A DNA stretch of 64,000 nucleotides from Rhizobium mesosinicum (lineage in GTDB: Bacteria > Pseudomonadota > Alphaproteobacteria > Rhizobiales > Rhizobiaceae), in contig NZ_JAEUAK010000004.1 of assembly GCF_019511345.1 (NCBI RefSeq), positions 558,001 through 622,000 on the forward strand, written 5' to 3'. This document shows, piece by piece, positions 8,158 through 15,828 of this stretch; the stretch's first letter is position 1, and each line of letters begins with the position of its first letter. The translations under genes and the position numbers were made by a program. The notes beneath the pieces were generated by a model. That model had not been told where the DNA came from, did no database searches, and saw only the letters and a list, made by a program, of their open reading frames with translations.

Positions 8158-8406
8158 GGCTTTGCCTCCTGTTTGTCAGGAGAACAGCACGGCGCCGGTG
8201 AAACGTCTAACCCTCGTAAATGAGGGGGAGGCAGAGGCCCCATCCCTCGTAATGACCGGGCCACCCCTATTGCCACCTCGTCAGGGTAAGCGTGGCGCCG
8301 GTCGAGTACAATCAAAGGTCAATGGCCGTCAATCACCTGGTCGTCCTTCTGGGCGGCCTTTCGCATGAGCATTGCATTCGCATTGGAAGGGCAGGCAAGG
8401 CACAGG

Positions 8407-9042
8407 ATGGCAGACGACATGAGCAACAACAACGATGCCCACCGGGTCTATACCGATGCCATCACCGCCCAACTCGGCGAGCGGGTCACCAACCTCGGGC
8501 GCCGGCAGACCGACCTTGAAGCGGAGATGCGGGCGGGCTTCAAAGGCATAGATGCCGCAGTCACGGCGCTGGCGAACGAAACGCGTGCCTCGATCGCAGC
8601 ATTGTCGACGAATCTTGCCGAGCGCAATAAGCCCCAATGGCAGGCGCTGGGCGTGGCGCTGACATTTGCCGCCATGCTGGGCGGCTTGGCCTATCTACCG
8701 ATCCGCGAAGCGACCAGCGACTTGAAGCAGTCGGTTGGCATCCTGGCAGACAAGATGGTGACGCGGCAGGAGATGGAGTGGAGGACCGCGAGAGGGACCG
8801 AAGACCGCGCCCGAAGCGATGCAAGTGTGAAAGAACTGCGGGACGCCCAGGTGCCGCGGGAAGAGCTCGACAGGGTCTTCGGCAGCTACGATCAACGTTT
8901 CGTCGACCAGCAGCGTCAGATCGATGAGATGAAGACGGCGCAGGGTTCGGTATACGGCGCTCGGGATATCTTGCTTGACCTGAGAGAGCGGATCGACCGG
9001 ATGGAACGTCAGCGGCTATCGGCATCCCAGAACGGCGGCTAA
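8407..9042 (+). CDS. Membrane-anchored coiled-coil prophage protein
   Basis: With the start at ATG 8407 (an AAGG site lies just upstream; an in-frame ATG at 8365 is possible but poorly supported), the protein has 211 residues. An N-terminal heptad-rich segment, one hydrophobic helix at about residues 78-96 and a long charged C-terminal coiled coil rich in Arg, Glu and Asp are visible. This gives a single-pass inner-membrane protein with a large coiled-coil domain. Such proteins recur in rhizobial prophages without known function. An inner spanin is conceivable but the lysis cassette is 4 kb away. Confidence 0.55.
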   Translation: MADDMSNNNDAHRVYTDAITAQLGERVTNLGRRQTDLEAEMRAGFKGIDAAVTALANETRASIAALSTNLAERNKPQWQALGVALTFAAMLGGLAYLPIREATSDLKQSVGILADKMVTRQEMEWRTARGTEDRARSDASVKELRDAQVPREELDRVFGSYDQRFVDQQRQIDEMKTAQGSVYGARDILLDLRERIDRMERQRLSASQNGG

Positions 9043-9082
9043 GCGTGTCGAGGAGGGGTGCAATTTACGCGATTGCTTATCT

Positions 9083-9097
9083 AAGTGTGCCACACTT
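9083..9097. promoter_or_regulatory. 15-bp palindrome, possible operator
   Basis: AAGTGTG and CACACTT form a perfect 7-bp inverted repeat around one central base, in the gap between the coiled-coil gene and the small membrane gene at 9202. This is the shape of a dimeric repressor operator, and an A-rich stretch follows it. No second copy was found in the window, so the role is unproven. Confidence 0.3.
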
Positions 9098-9201
9098 GAG
9101 GTGCAAAAAACAAAAAACCTCTGGACTCGGACAGGCCGCTTGAGCTTCAAACCGGGGAGGCGGACACATTTCGGCACATGTTTGGGGGAGCCTTCGACGT
9201 T

Positions 9202-9444
9202 ATGTTTTTTACACGCGTAGGAAAGATTATCGCCCACGTCATTTTCTGGGTTGGCGTTATTCGGGTCGGGACCGGCTTCCTCATTGCTTTCGGTGCGCCA
9301 GACATGGAAAGCAACGCCTTGGCTTCCCGCCGCTATCTGGCGGCGGCGACGAGCGGCGAAGCGATCAACGAGGGAGGGATAGCCATTCTTCTCGCGGTGG
9401 TCATTGGTGTTCTTTGCGAGATCAATTCGAATAGTAAGGTCTGA
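9202..9444 (+). CDS. Small two-pass membrane protein (80 aa)
   Basis: ATG 9202 follows a GGGGGAG element; an ATG eight codons upstream (9178) is the alternative start. Hydrophobic helices at about residues 8-30 and 58-74 flank a polar Ala/Ser-rich loop. The gene converges with the thermonuclease-like gene, stopping three bases from its end. Unknown family; probably an accessory membrane protein of the prophage. Confidence 0.5.
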   Translation: MFFTRVGKIIAHVIFWVGVIRVGTGFLIAFGAPDMESNALASRRYLAAATSGEAINEGGIAILLAVVIGVLCEINSNSKV

Positions 9445-9447
9445 TCG

Positions 9448-9843
9448 CTACGTTGGACGCTGCTCGATTCCCGGGCTGCACCAGTCGTTTTTACGGTGCG
9501 GCCGCCACTCGCGAGCGAAACCTTCCCTGAGCAGCTTAACCCCGATCTCTTCCCCATTCGTTCGATAGATGTTAACGAGCGGCCTATGCTTCGGCGTGTT
9601 GTCGTAGCCCTTGATTTCGATCCGCAGGCCACGTTCTTCCAAAAGCTCTTTCAGCCTACCCTTGGCGATCAGCGCCAGCTTCCGTTCCTTGATGCACTTC
9701 GCGTGCGATCCGATCTCCGGGGTATCTATACCCCATTGGAACGGCACTCCACCTCCTAGCAATCGCATAAGCTGTCCGTCGCAGCGCACTGTGTCGCCGT
9801 CGACTGCCGTAAGGCTGGCGCACATCAGCATCGCAGTGATCAT
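9448..9843 (-). CDS. Thermonuclease (SNase)-like protein
   Basis: Starting at ATG 9843, which overlaps the previous gene's stop as ATGA, the 131-residue protein opens with a short hydrophobic leader. It then shows VDGDTVR (Asp15/Asp17), a conserved Arg27, IDTPE with Asp40, Thr41 and Glu43, and a C-terminal LLREGFAREW strand, the layout of staphylococcal-nuclease homologues. These cleave DNA and RNA with calcium. The short leader could be a signal peptide, placing it in the periplasm. It is the last gene of the SOS-box operon beginning at 11909. Phage-DNA processing or nucleotide scavenging are possible roles. Confidence 0.7.
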   Translation of the reverse strand: MITAMLMCASLTAVDGDTVRCDGQLMRLLGGGVPFQWGIDTPEIGSHAKCIKERKLALIAKGRLKELLEERGLRIEIKGYDNTPKHRPLVNIYRTNGEEIGVKLLREGFAREWRPHRKNDWCSPGIEQRPT

Positions 9844-10028
9844 TGCGGCTTCACCGGGCCGTGGATCGGTTCCTTGTACGGATAGTGCTCCCAGCACCAC
9901 CATCGCGTCTCAAGAGCCTTGCCTGAAGAAAAGCCGAAACCACCCCATTTGCTGCATCCGGGGACGCAGCAATAATGCTCGACGATGACGTTTGCGCCTG
10001 GTGCCGTCGAATGGCCTTCAATACTCAC
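9840..10028 (-). CDS. Small putative zinc-binding protein (62 aa)
   Basis: GTG 10028 has a GGGGGA ribosome-binding site six bases upstream. The product carries a YCCVPGC cluster and, after a short Gly/Ser loop, WWCWEHYP. Together these form a C-x4-C...C-x2-H pattern like a small treble-clef or ribbon zinc site. It lies 16 bases after the SRAP gene and overlaps the nuclease gene by four bases, so the three are translated together. A nucleic-acid-binding helper for either neighbour is an inference. Confidence 0.55.
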   Translation of the reverse strand: MSIEGHSTAPGANVIVEHYCCVPGCSKWGGFGFSSGKALETRWWCWEHYPYKEPIHGPVKPQ

Positions 10029-10044
10029 GGTGCGTCCCCCGCCA

Positions 10045-10812
10045 TTATAGCAGGCTTGGCTGTTCGGGTTCGCCGGCTTTGCTGATGATGCTCGATCCGT
10101 ATGCTTCCCGCGATGTCACCATGATCGCATCGTCTGGCAGCGGCCGCGCGAGGGCCTTGGCCTCTTCCCATGGTGCGCGCATCCATACGTCCACCTCTTC
10201 CTGCGTCAGCAGCAGGACCGGCATCGCCTTCTGATGAATGGGTTTGACCACTGCGTTCGGCTCCGTCGTCAGAAACGCATAGAGGTCGTCGGTCGTGAGG
10301 CCATCCTTGACCTTCCGTACGCTTTGCCACTGTGGCACATGCACGCCGGCGAAGAACATTAGCGGCTTGCTTTCGTCACGGGCGAACCATGCATTCGGAG
10401 TCGCGCCTTCGCCTTTACTGGCCGGGTCGGGTTCGGCAAAGCTCGTTACCGGCACGATGCACCGGTTTTCGACGCCGAACCATTTCTTCCAGTGGGGCAG
10501 GTTGAGATTGCGGATATTCGTCACCCCCTTGTCCGGCTCCATGCGGATGAGCTCGTCCATGTCGACGGGTTGCCTTTTCTTCCGCAATTTTTCGGCGCGA
10601 GCTTCGACGGCCTCTTTGATGACGAAGAAAGGCGAAGGCAGGCCCCATCGGGCGTGCGCCAGCTGTTTCCGGCCAAATGGTGTGTTGCGCACGATCGGCC
10701 CCATCTGGTCGGGGTTCATCTGGTAGGCCGGCATCAGGTTAATTAAGCTTTCAGCGTCTTGCGCCCACTTGTTGATCCAATCCCTTGCGTCCATTCGATA
10801 GAGATTGCACAC
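10045..10812 (-). CDS. SRAP-family protein (SOS response-associated peptidase, YedK/HMCES-like)
   Basis: SRAP proteins use the cysteine at position 2 to crosslink covalently to abasic sites in single-stranded DNA. Here the GTG at 10812-10810 has a near-perfect GGGAGG site five bases upstream and gives a product starting Met-Cys2-Asn-Leu-Tyr-Arg, exactly the required N-terminus. Further family features are ARWGLPSPF, the [10 protein letters not shown] segment, [12 protein letters not shown] with the likely catalytic Glu, and [10 protein letters not shown] with the active-site His. Length (255 aa) is normal. The same frame stays open upstream to 11139, so a longer product with buried Cys is also possible. 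It is the third gene of the SOS-box operon. Confidence 0.85.
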   Translation of the reverse strand: MCNLYRMDARDWINKWAQDAESLINLMPAYQMNPDQMGPIVRNTPFGRKQLAHARWGLPSPFFVIKEAVEARAEKLRKKRQPVDMDELIRMEPDKGVTNIRNLNLPHWKKWFGVENRCIVPVTSFAEPDPASKGEGATPNAWFARDESKPLMFFAGVHVPQWQSVRKVKDGLTTDDLYAFLTTEPNAVVKPIHQKAMPVLLLTQEEVDVWMRAPWEEAKALARPLPDDAIMVTSREAYGSSIISKAGEPEQPSLL

Positions 10813-11139
10813 ATCCACCTCCCTTGGCTTCCAGATGCCTTTCTGGTCCACTTCATCGGCATCGATAAATTGACCGTCCCAACGGTCTCTAAAGTGCTCG
10901 GCAGCTTCACGGCTGTCGAAACAAAAGACAAGGTAGCGGTTGCGTTCGAAGTTGAATGAATAGCTGTTTGAGTTTTTATCGAGCTCAATTGCAGAACTGA
11001 GCACCGCACCTCGGGTGTGCAGATCGAAGTTCCACACCGTATCCCTGCCAGACGGGTCGCTCCACCACAGGAGGACGTGATGTTGTGAAGGCCTTTCCCT
11101 TCGCCAACGTCTGATTGGACTGTCTCTTCTCAACCCCAT
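10813..11139 (-). other. In-frame 109-codon extension upstream of the SRAP start
   Basis: This stretch is open in the same frame as the SRAP gene, beginning at ATG 11139, seven bases after the stop of the zinc-ribbon gene and with a weak TAGG site. It encodes an Arg-rich start followed by a compact-looking segment ([18 protein letters not shown] and a DRWDGQF element), which does not look like random translation. Either it is a separate protein that lost its stop and now reads into SRAP, or a two-start gene makes both a 364- and a 255-residue product. Normal SRAP genes lack such an extension. Confidence 0.45.
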
Positions 11140-11146
11140 TTCAAAC

Positions 11147-11461
11147 CTACAGAGTTTCGTCCCGCCAGACAGGCGTTCTCACATCCTTGATGTCAGCCAA
11201 CCGACGTATAGGAAGCTTTCCGATTTCCCACGAAGAGGGTTTGTAAACGGTCACATCCATGTAATCGCGCTTATTGCATTTGAGGCATATGAACTTCAGG
11301 CGGTTGATGGTTGTATCTCTGCGAATTTTAAGGATGTCGTCGGGAAGGAAGCGCCGCGTTGTGTTGCAAAGACCGCACCGGACGACGAGAATGTGCCCGA
11401 CCGCGCTCGCGTCTGTCAAAGACCAACGCGAGAGCTTTTTCGCTTGGTTCATTTCCGGCAT
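11147..11461 (-). CDS. Zinc-ribbon protein
   Basis: The core shows VVRCGLC then, about 30 residues later, [10 protein letters not shown]: two CxxC knuckles of a zinc ribbon, often a DNA- or RNA-binding element. Start choice is uncertain: ATG 11461 follows a GCGAGAG element, ATG 11452 is close by, and the frame stays open to 11602 but would then overlap the upstream gene. The product from 11461 is 104 residues, basic after the ribbon. It is the second gene of the SOS-box operon, with SRAP and nuclease genes following, so a DNA-transaction role is likely but inferred. Confidence 0.55.
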   Translation of the reverse strand: MPEMNQAKKLSRWSLTDASAVGHILVVRCGLCNTTRRFLPDDILKIRRDTTINRLKFICLKCNKRDYMDVTVYKPSSWEIGKLPIRRLADIKDVRTPVWRDETL

Positions 11462-11525
11462 TGGCACTCTCGCCGTGGACGTTGTCTCTGGGGCGCAGGT
11501 CTGGAAAACTGCGAGGGGCCGAAGG

Positions 11526-11909
11526 TTAGGCCAGATATCCTCGTTCCCTAACGCGGTCATAGAGCGCTTTGAAGGCGAGATCGATGTCTTGCTCGAAGGC
11601 AAACCACATTGGCTCCTCCGCGCTTATTTCGCTGACGCTGTAGACCCCGCAGGCTCGGTCGCGAGCCTCGCCAGAAGCAACCACGAAGGTTCCCATCGGG
11701 GTGCAGGTATCCATATCGAAGGCATGGGCTAGGTGAAATTCGAATTGGCCCTTTTCCAAGCCACTTCCTATGGCCATGGATATTGCAGCGCGAACTGCAG
11801 GGGAAAGCTCGTGAATGCTGACCGGGATAGGCGGCGTCCAATAGGTACCAACGGGGTTCCTCTCAAACTCGTCTTCTTGGCGCGGTTCATCGATCGGCAA
11901 ATTACTCAT
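11526..11909 (-). CDS. First gene of the SOS-box operon, unknown function (127 aa)
   Basis: The ATG at 11909 has an AAAGG site at proper spacing; the ATG at 11918 sits directly on that site and is less likely. The product is acidic and soluble, with a Pro-rich N-terminus (TYWTPPIPVSIHELSP) and a helical rest ending in a repeated Asp/Arg pattern. No signal peptide, membrane segment or known motif is visible. It starts about 105 bases downstream of the SOS-controlled promoter, so it should be induced by DNA damage together with the genes after it. Confidence 0.6.
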   Translation of the reverse strand: MSNLPIDEPRQEDEFERNPVGTYWTPPIPVSIHELSPAVRAAISMAIGSGLEKGQFEFHLAHAFDMDTCTPMGTFVVASGEARDRACGVYSVSEISAEEPMWFAFEQDIDLAFKALYDRVRERGYLA

Positions 11910-12022
11910 AGCCGTCATCCTTTGGTCCGAGTGGTGATGCCTCAGAAGAGGTGCTGAGGGCCGCGCAGCATGCTTCGGTGTCGAACAAGGAGGTAGCCAC
12001 GCGGCCGCCCTATCCGTGATAA

Positions 12023-12056
12023 GTTCTCATTATGTTCTCGTTTTTGATTGAGTCAA
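12023..12056 (-). promoter_or_regulatory. SOS-controlled promoter: LexA box over the -10
   Basis: On the minus strand, TTGACT (12056-12051) and CATAAT (12034-12029) are spaced by 16 bases, a good -35/-10 pair. Two GAAC half-sites separated by exactly seven bases (12037-12023) cover the -10, matching the alphaproteobacterial SOS box GTTC/GAAC-N7-GTTC/GAAC. LexA binding there would block RNA polymerase. Transcription would run into 11909 and on to 9448. Confidence 0.75.
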
Positions 12057-12268
12057 TGATGAAGATTCCGAAATGCTAAAATGCCATCTGGCCGAGCGTT
12101 GTCGAGACTATGCATCTTCGCTAGATCGAGGCGATGACGGCGCCGGGTGCCATTTAAGGCGTCAGGGATTTTCTGATCAAGCCGCAGGAAAGCCAGCAAC
12201 GGCCGGAGCCGGAGTTATCAACGCTGAAGGCCGCTTCAAGCCACAGCTCTCTTTGAGCCGTATTTAAG
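12057..12268. other. Gap with no supported gene
   Basis: Between the SOS promoter and the end of the gene at 12269 I see no convincing gene. A plus-strand frame of 64 codons (12073-12267) has no ribosome-binding site or recognisable composition. No repeat or hairpin with a T-run stands out. Confidence 0.4.
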
Positions 12269-12760
12269 CTACACACGGACGTCGTTTAGAAGCCCTTTAA
12301 GATAATTTTGTTGTGACTTTTTGGCCTTGTCTTGAAATTCATAGGATAAGTAAAGAAAGTTCTCGACGGCGCTTACAAATGGCTTGTTTTTGTCCGGGGT
12401 CGATATCGCCGCGGCTCGATCAAGAATAGTATTTATAGAGCTCTCCAGTTGCTGATACTGTTCCGCGGTTTCAGGAATTTTATAACTTACGTCGAGCGCT
12501 GCGCGCTGAAAATCGAGAAGTGAACCTCGTAGATTATCGAGTTCTTCCGGCGACAGCATTCGCTCCCCAGCGGATATCTTAGCGAAAGTGCTGAGGGCGG
12601 TGTCGACCGCCTTTGCCGTCTGATCAAAGCTCTCAAGGCGACTTTGCACACTTTTCCGTGCGTCAGAACGGAAGTCGACAAAGTCGTTCGTTATAATACC
12701 GGCGAAAAAGGCCAAGATGCTGCTGATAGCGCAAATTGTAAGTGTTCTAAGCGCTGGCAC
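12269..12760 (-). CDS. Membrane-anchored helical protein, partner of the EVE-like gene
   Basis: GTG 12760 lies three bases after the upstream stop, and its AAAGGAG ribosome-binding site sits inside the end of that gene, so the two are translationally coupled. An N-terminal hydrophobic helix (residues about 4-24) is followed by ~135 residues of predicted helix with heptad-like spacing and no cysteine pattern. This gives a single-pass protein with a coiled-coil domain. The DNA is visibly AT-richer than the surroundings (18 G/C in 12301-12360), suggesting separate origin. Function unknown; a membrane effector or scaffold for its partner is an inference. Confidence 0.6.
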   Translation of the reverse strand: MPALRTLTICAISSILAFFAGIITNDFVDFRSDARKSVQSRLESFDQTAKAVDTALSTFAKISAGERMLSPEELDNLRGSLLDFQRAALDVSYKIPETAEQYQQLESSINTILDRAAAISTPDKNKPFVSAVENFLYLSYEFQDKAKKSQQNYLKGLLNDVRV

Positions 12761-12763
12761 CTG

Positions 12764-13876
12764 CTAGTCTCCTTTCACGGTCGCTTCGCTCTGTAATCCA
12801 GTTTTGTCCGCGGCTTCTTTCATCAATTCGCAGGCTCGAGACCACTTATCATAACCTAAAAGCCGCAGATGAGTAACAACCTGCTCGCGGACTGGGACAA
12901 TGCATGGATCGTCAACAGTTGCGGCGCTATTAGTGACGGTTAAATTGTTCAGAAATTGATCTGTCGATGCCGCTGGGCCAACGGTCAAGGCAAGGGCGAG
13001 AAGTGCGCTCGCCACAAGTGGTGTTATGTATCCGGATACAAGGGATAGGGTCCCTGGCGACTGGATATTTATCGATAGATGTGGTGCGTAATCCGCAAGT
13101 TTCAAGAATGCTCCAGCACCGAAATCATGAGCTAGGCCTGTTTTTTGATCCACCTCTCGCGTGTTGGCAGCAACAAAATTAAAGAATGCCGGTATTACCG
13201 AGCCAGAAGTCGTGTCGAATTCCGGGGCGGTAACATCAAATGTCGACGAAAATCTTTGAGGGGTGTAATAATTTCGATAGGCAGCGTTATAGAAAACAGT
13301 TCGTTCACTTGATGGTATGAGTAGAAGCGGGGTTGGTTTTCGAAAGGCTTCTATCAGCTTGGCAGGCATATCAACCTTATCCAAGGTGCCAATCCATTTA
13401 ACACGTCTCACGACGATCGGGTGGCCTGGATATCGTTGAACGATAGCGGGAAAGGCTCCCGCTGGACCATGCAGCAACTCACCGATATGCACTTTACCGC
13501 CAAAATTCTGAGGCGGAACAACGACCAGGTCACCAGCTCGGGCTTCTTGGAGATAGAACTTCAACACCCGGAGAAGTTGGCCTGTGCTTGGATCATCGGC
13601 GGCGTTATCGTATTCGTTCAGGTCCTGTGGCGGAACTCGTTCGGGATGCCTTCCAAAGTTATGCCACGCTCGGATCTCTTTTGATCTCTGGATGCGCGCA
13701 ACCAACTGCGCATCATTGATGTCCACGATTTCGTCTGGCTGGAATAGGCCTGGAAGCTCGACGCCTACGATAGAGTCTTCGACAAAGTCTTGAAAAAGCC
13801 GGTAATTCGCTCCGGGACGTGCCAAGGCAACCTTGTGATTTTCCGGAATAGGCTTAGTATTTATATCGATCTGCAA
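12764..13876 (-). CDS. EVE/PUA-like domain protein with C-terminal membrane segment
   Basis: The first ~190 of 370 residues match the plan I know from the N-terminal EVE-like modules of Mrr-type restriction proteins: LARPGANYRLF, VEDSIVGVELPGL, a helical middle, then ARAGDLVVVPP, GGKVHIGELL and VVRRVKWIG. Such folds bind modified bases. The remainder (about 190-370) is unlike anything I recognise, with one hydrophobic segment near 277-300. No nuclease motif is visible. The start is a TTG at 13876, with no ATG near. Coupled to the downstream membrane gene, it could be a nucleic-acid sensor tied to the membrane, as in phage-defence pairs. Confidence 0.55.
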   Translation of the reverse strand: MQIDINTKPIPENHKVALARPGANYRLFQDFVEDSIVGVELPGLFQPDEIVDINDAQLVARIQRSKEIRAWHNFGRHPERVPPQDLNEYDNAADDPSTGQLLRVLKFYLQEARAGDLVVVPPQNFGGKVHIGELLHGPAGAFPAIVQRYPGHPIVVRRVKWIGTLDKVDMPAKLIEAFRKPTPLLLIPSSERTVFYNAAYRNYYTPQRFSSTFDVTAPEFDTTSGSVIPAFFNFVAANTREVDQKTGLAHDFGAGAFLKLADYAPHLSINIQSPGTLSLVSGYITPLVASALLALALTVGPAASTDQFLNNLTVTNSAATVDDPCIVPVREQVVTHLRLLGYDKWSRACELMKEAADKTGLQSEATVKGD

Positions 13877-13972
13877 CTTAGCGCCCCAATGCTTTCGCCC
13901 GCAACTTGTTACCGCTGAACTTTTACGGGTTCAATCTAAAATTTCACCTCAAAGTTAGTGCTCTTTCATAGT

Positions 13973-14386
13973 TCACCACCCGCCTGGTCGCGAATAAGCA
14001 CTACGGTGCCCGCATCGATTTCCGGCTGCATCGTACTGGTAGTCGTATTGGCAGTTGCCTGGATAGCGTCTGTAGGACGTCGGATACCCGCCGCCGCAGT
14101 TGCCATTAGCGCAAACCGCCGCGGCAGTTCCAACAAGCGCGAGCCCGACAAGCACTGCAGCCGCCTGCCTCTGCTGGGCAACCATTTGCTGACATTCCAG
14201 CATGTTCATTCCGCGCCGGTTCACTTCCGAAATGAGCTGGAACTGGAATGCCGGATCTGTCGTCTCCAGTGCCGTCTTGCACAGTGCGGCTTTACTAACA
14301 GCTGATGGCTTCGCGGTGAACTCGGCAGGTGTCGTTGTGCAGCCTGATATGGCGAGCGATAATACAGCGGCGCCGGCGGTCCGCAT
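13973..14386 (-). CDS. Prophage lipoprotein
   Basis: From ATG 14386 the product has a signal peptide ending in an AISGC lipobox (Cys16). After it come a helical region, a second hydrophobic segment (AAAVLVGLALVGTAAA) and a Cys/Tyr/Gly-rich tail. A TTG at 14404 preceded by GGGGGA is an alternative start that only lengthens the signal peptide. The protein should sit in the envelope. Envelope lipoproteins carried by prophages can block re-infection, but there is no direct evidence for that here. Confidence 0.55.
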   Translation of the reverse strand: MRTAGAAVLSLAISGCTTTPAEFTAKPSAVSKAALCKTALETTDPAFQFQLISEVNRRGMNMLECQQMVAQQRQAAAVLVGLALVGTAAAVCANGNCGGGYPTSYRRYPGNCQYDYQYDAAGNRCGHRSAYSRPGGW

Positions 14387-14616
14387 AAATAATCTGATTT
14401 TCAAAATGTCCCCCAGCCGGCGCGGTCTTATTCGCCGCATCTTCCGGTGGAGTGAATTTAACTGCACATTTCGCGCGGGAGTCGAGTCGGATGGCAAGAC
14501 TTTTTCTGGACTCTGAGACCAAATTGAAACTTTCCTCAACCGCGACAGTCTAGTGCGCGGACCGTACCGCCGGGGGATGAGCCCTTGACCCTACTAAAGT
14601 CGGCTGTGCGGTCCAC

Positions 14617-14907
14617 CTAAGCACTTCCATCTACTTCGCCGTCTTCGTCCAGCATGTGCACTGGCAGGAAGGTGTTCTTCTCCATCCACTCGCGCACGAT
14701 AAGCCTGACGGTATCGTTGCGCGTCTTGCCAAACTCGTCAGACAGATCCCGGAGAGCTTCTTCTATATCGTCATCGAAGGCGATAGAGCCGGAATTTCTC
14801 AGCAGGAGCGCGGCGCGGCGGAGCATGATCTGCAGATCAGACCGCGATACGTCAGCGATACGATCGGCAGCATCTTCGAGAAGGGAGGCTATGTCAGGCA
14901 TCGTCAA
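14617..14907 (-). CDS. Ribbon-helix-helix-like small protein (96 aa)
   Basis: Residues about 50-80 read LRDLSDEFGKTRNDTVRLIVREWMEKN, the strand-helix-turn-helix pattern of ribbon-helix-helix DNA-binding proteins. A helical, Asp/Arg-rich N-terminal region precedes it and an acidic tail follows. It may be a prophage regulator or an antitoxin; no toxin-like partner gene is adjacent. Regulation of the nearby genes at 15008-16119 is possible but unproven. Confidence 0.5.
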   Translation of the reverse strand: MTMPDIASLLEDAADRIADVSRSDLQIMLRRAALLLRNSGSIAFDDDIEEALRDLSDEFGKTRNDTVRLIVREWMEKNTFLPVHMLDEDGEVDGSA

Positions 14908-15007
14908 GGCTTCATTCCAGCACCGTGATTGGCGATAGACCTACCATAAACTTCTTTCCTCACTCATGTGCCCGCCCGCGATAGGTCGTCGGGTTGCCCG
15001 TCCCTCA

Positions 15008-15613
15008 TTATTCGCCCGCCAAGTGCGGATCCGCAAGTCTGTCGAGAAGTGTTAGCCCGTCATACCCGGCAAGAGGGGCGTCAAGGGAAACAGTCTTGAA
15101 GGAGTCGTACTCGCGGTTATAAGCGCTTACGAATTTGCTGGCTTCTTTGCCAATATTCTCGACAAACAATTGCCCGTCTAGGACGGCCAGGCACATTGCC
15201 GAGATTATATCGTCGCGGACGAAGCGCGGCAGCACTTTCGGGACGGCCTTATCTATTATTCGGAATACGGCGTCCGGGGAGAGGGTGATTTGCTTTTGGG
15301 AGCGTTGCTTAGCCCAGCGACGGCGGTGCCTTTCCTGGTGCTTTTGATGGTTGCGCCAATATTCCGCACGCTCCCGAGCGCGAATCTTCTCGGCATTTCT
15401 CTGGCGCCATTCACGATCCTTCCGCCGCTCCTCGTCAAGGTTTTCAAGACGACGAGCCCGCTCCCTCGCGTAGATGCGGGCCTTTTTCTCGGGCGGCATA
15501 TTTGCCCAAGCAGCGCGTGTCTTGGCTCGGTCTCGAATGCGACACTTCTGCTGCGACAGTTTGTTATAGTAATAGTTCTTCTGCGCTGAGTTGAGCGTTG
15601 CCCAGAAGCTCAA
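15008..15613 (-). CDS. Basic repeat protein with sigma-factor-like tail (201 aa)
   Basis: Residues about 25-105 are extremely Arg/Lys/Glu-rich with a repeated ARERAR / EKIRARERAEYW pattern, as in phage proteins that bind nucleic acid. The C-terminal ~75 residues show RDDIISAMCLAVLDG and later KTVSLDAPL with a following Asp/Leu-rich stretch. This recalls short sigma-70-like proteins seen in rhizobial prophages. The start is TTG at 15613, overlapping the stop of a mini-frame upstream (TTGA). A transcription or DNA-packaging role is inferred. The sigma resemblance is weak and needs a profile search. Confidence 0.45.
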   Translation of the reverse strand: MSFWATLNSAQKNYYYNKLSQQKCRIRDRAKTRAAWANMPPEKKARIYARERARRLENLDEERRKDREWRQRNAEKIRARERAEYWRNHQKHQERHRRRWAKQRSQKQITLSPDAVFRIIDKAVPKVLPRFVRDDIISAMCLAVLDGQLFVENIGKEASKFVSAYNREYDSFKTVSLDAPLAGYDGLTLLDRLADPHLAGE

Positions 15614-15684
15614 TGGAACGCCGTATTTATTGACTTCTTCTTCTGCCAGTTCTGGCGGTATGGGTGGTGGCTTTTTTTGCTCAC
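15610..15684 (-). CDS. Mini-gene (24 aa) coupled to the basic protein
   Basis: GTG 15684 has a GGGAGGT ribosome-binding site seven bases upstream. The frame encodes only 24 mostly basic residues and stops by overlapping the TTG start of the next gene. It may be a leader peptide that couples or tunes translation of the 201-residue protein rather than a functional product. Confidence 0.35.
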   Translation of the reverse strand: MSKKSHHPYRQNWQKKKSINTAFH

Positions 15685-15828
15685 GGACTTACCTCCCATT
15701 GGAATTGCTCCAGGCAATCCGACGGGCGTGGAGACACGGTGGCAAGTTGGCGGCAATCCACCAGATCCCCGCTGTTCGTCCCCGCAATTCACAAGACGAT
15801 TGCAAAACCTCCTGTCACGAGGCGCGTT

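Noticed and set aside
12073..12267. Plus-strand 64-codon frame in the gap beside the SOS promoter
   Set aside because: No ribosome-binding site, low-complexity composition and no recognisable motif.
13916..13936. GAAC and GTTC close together upstream of the EVE-like gene
   Set aside because: They are spaced by eight bases and in opposite orientation, not the GTTC-N7-GTTC LexA motif.
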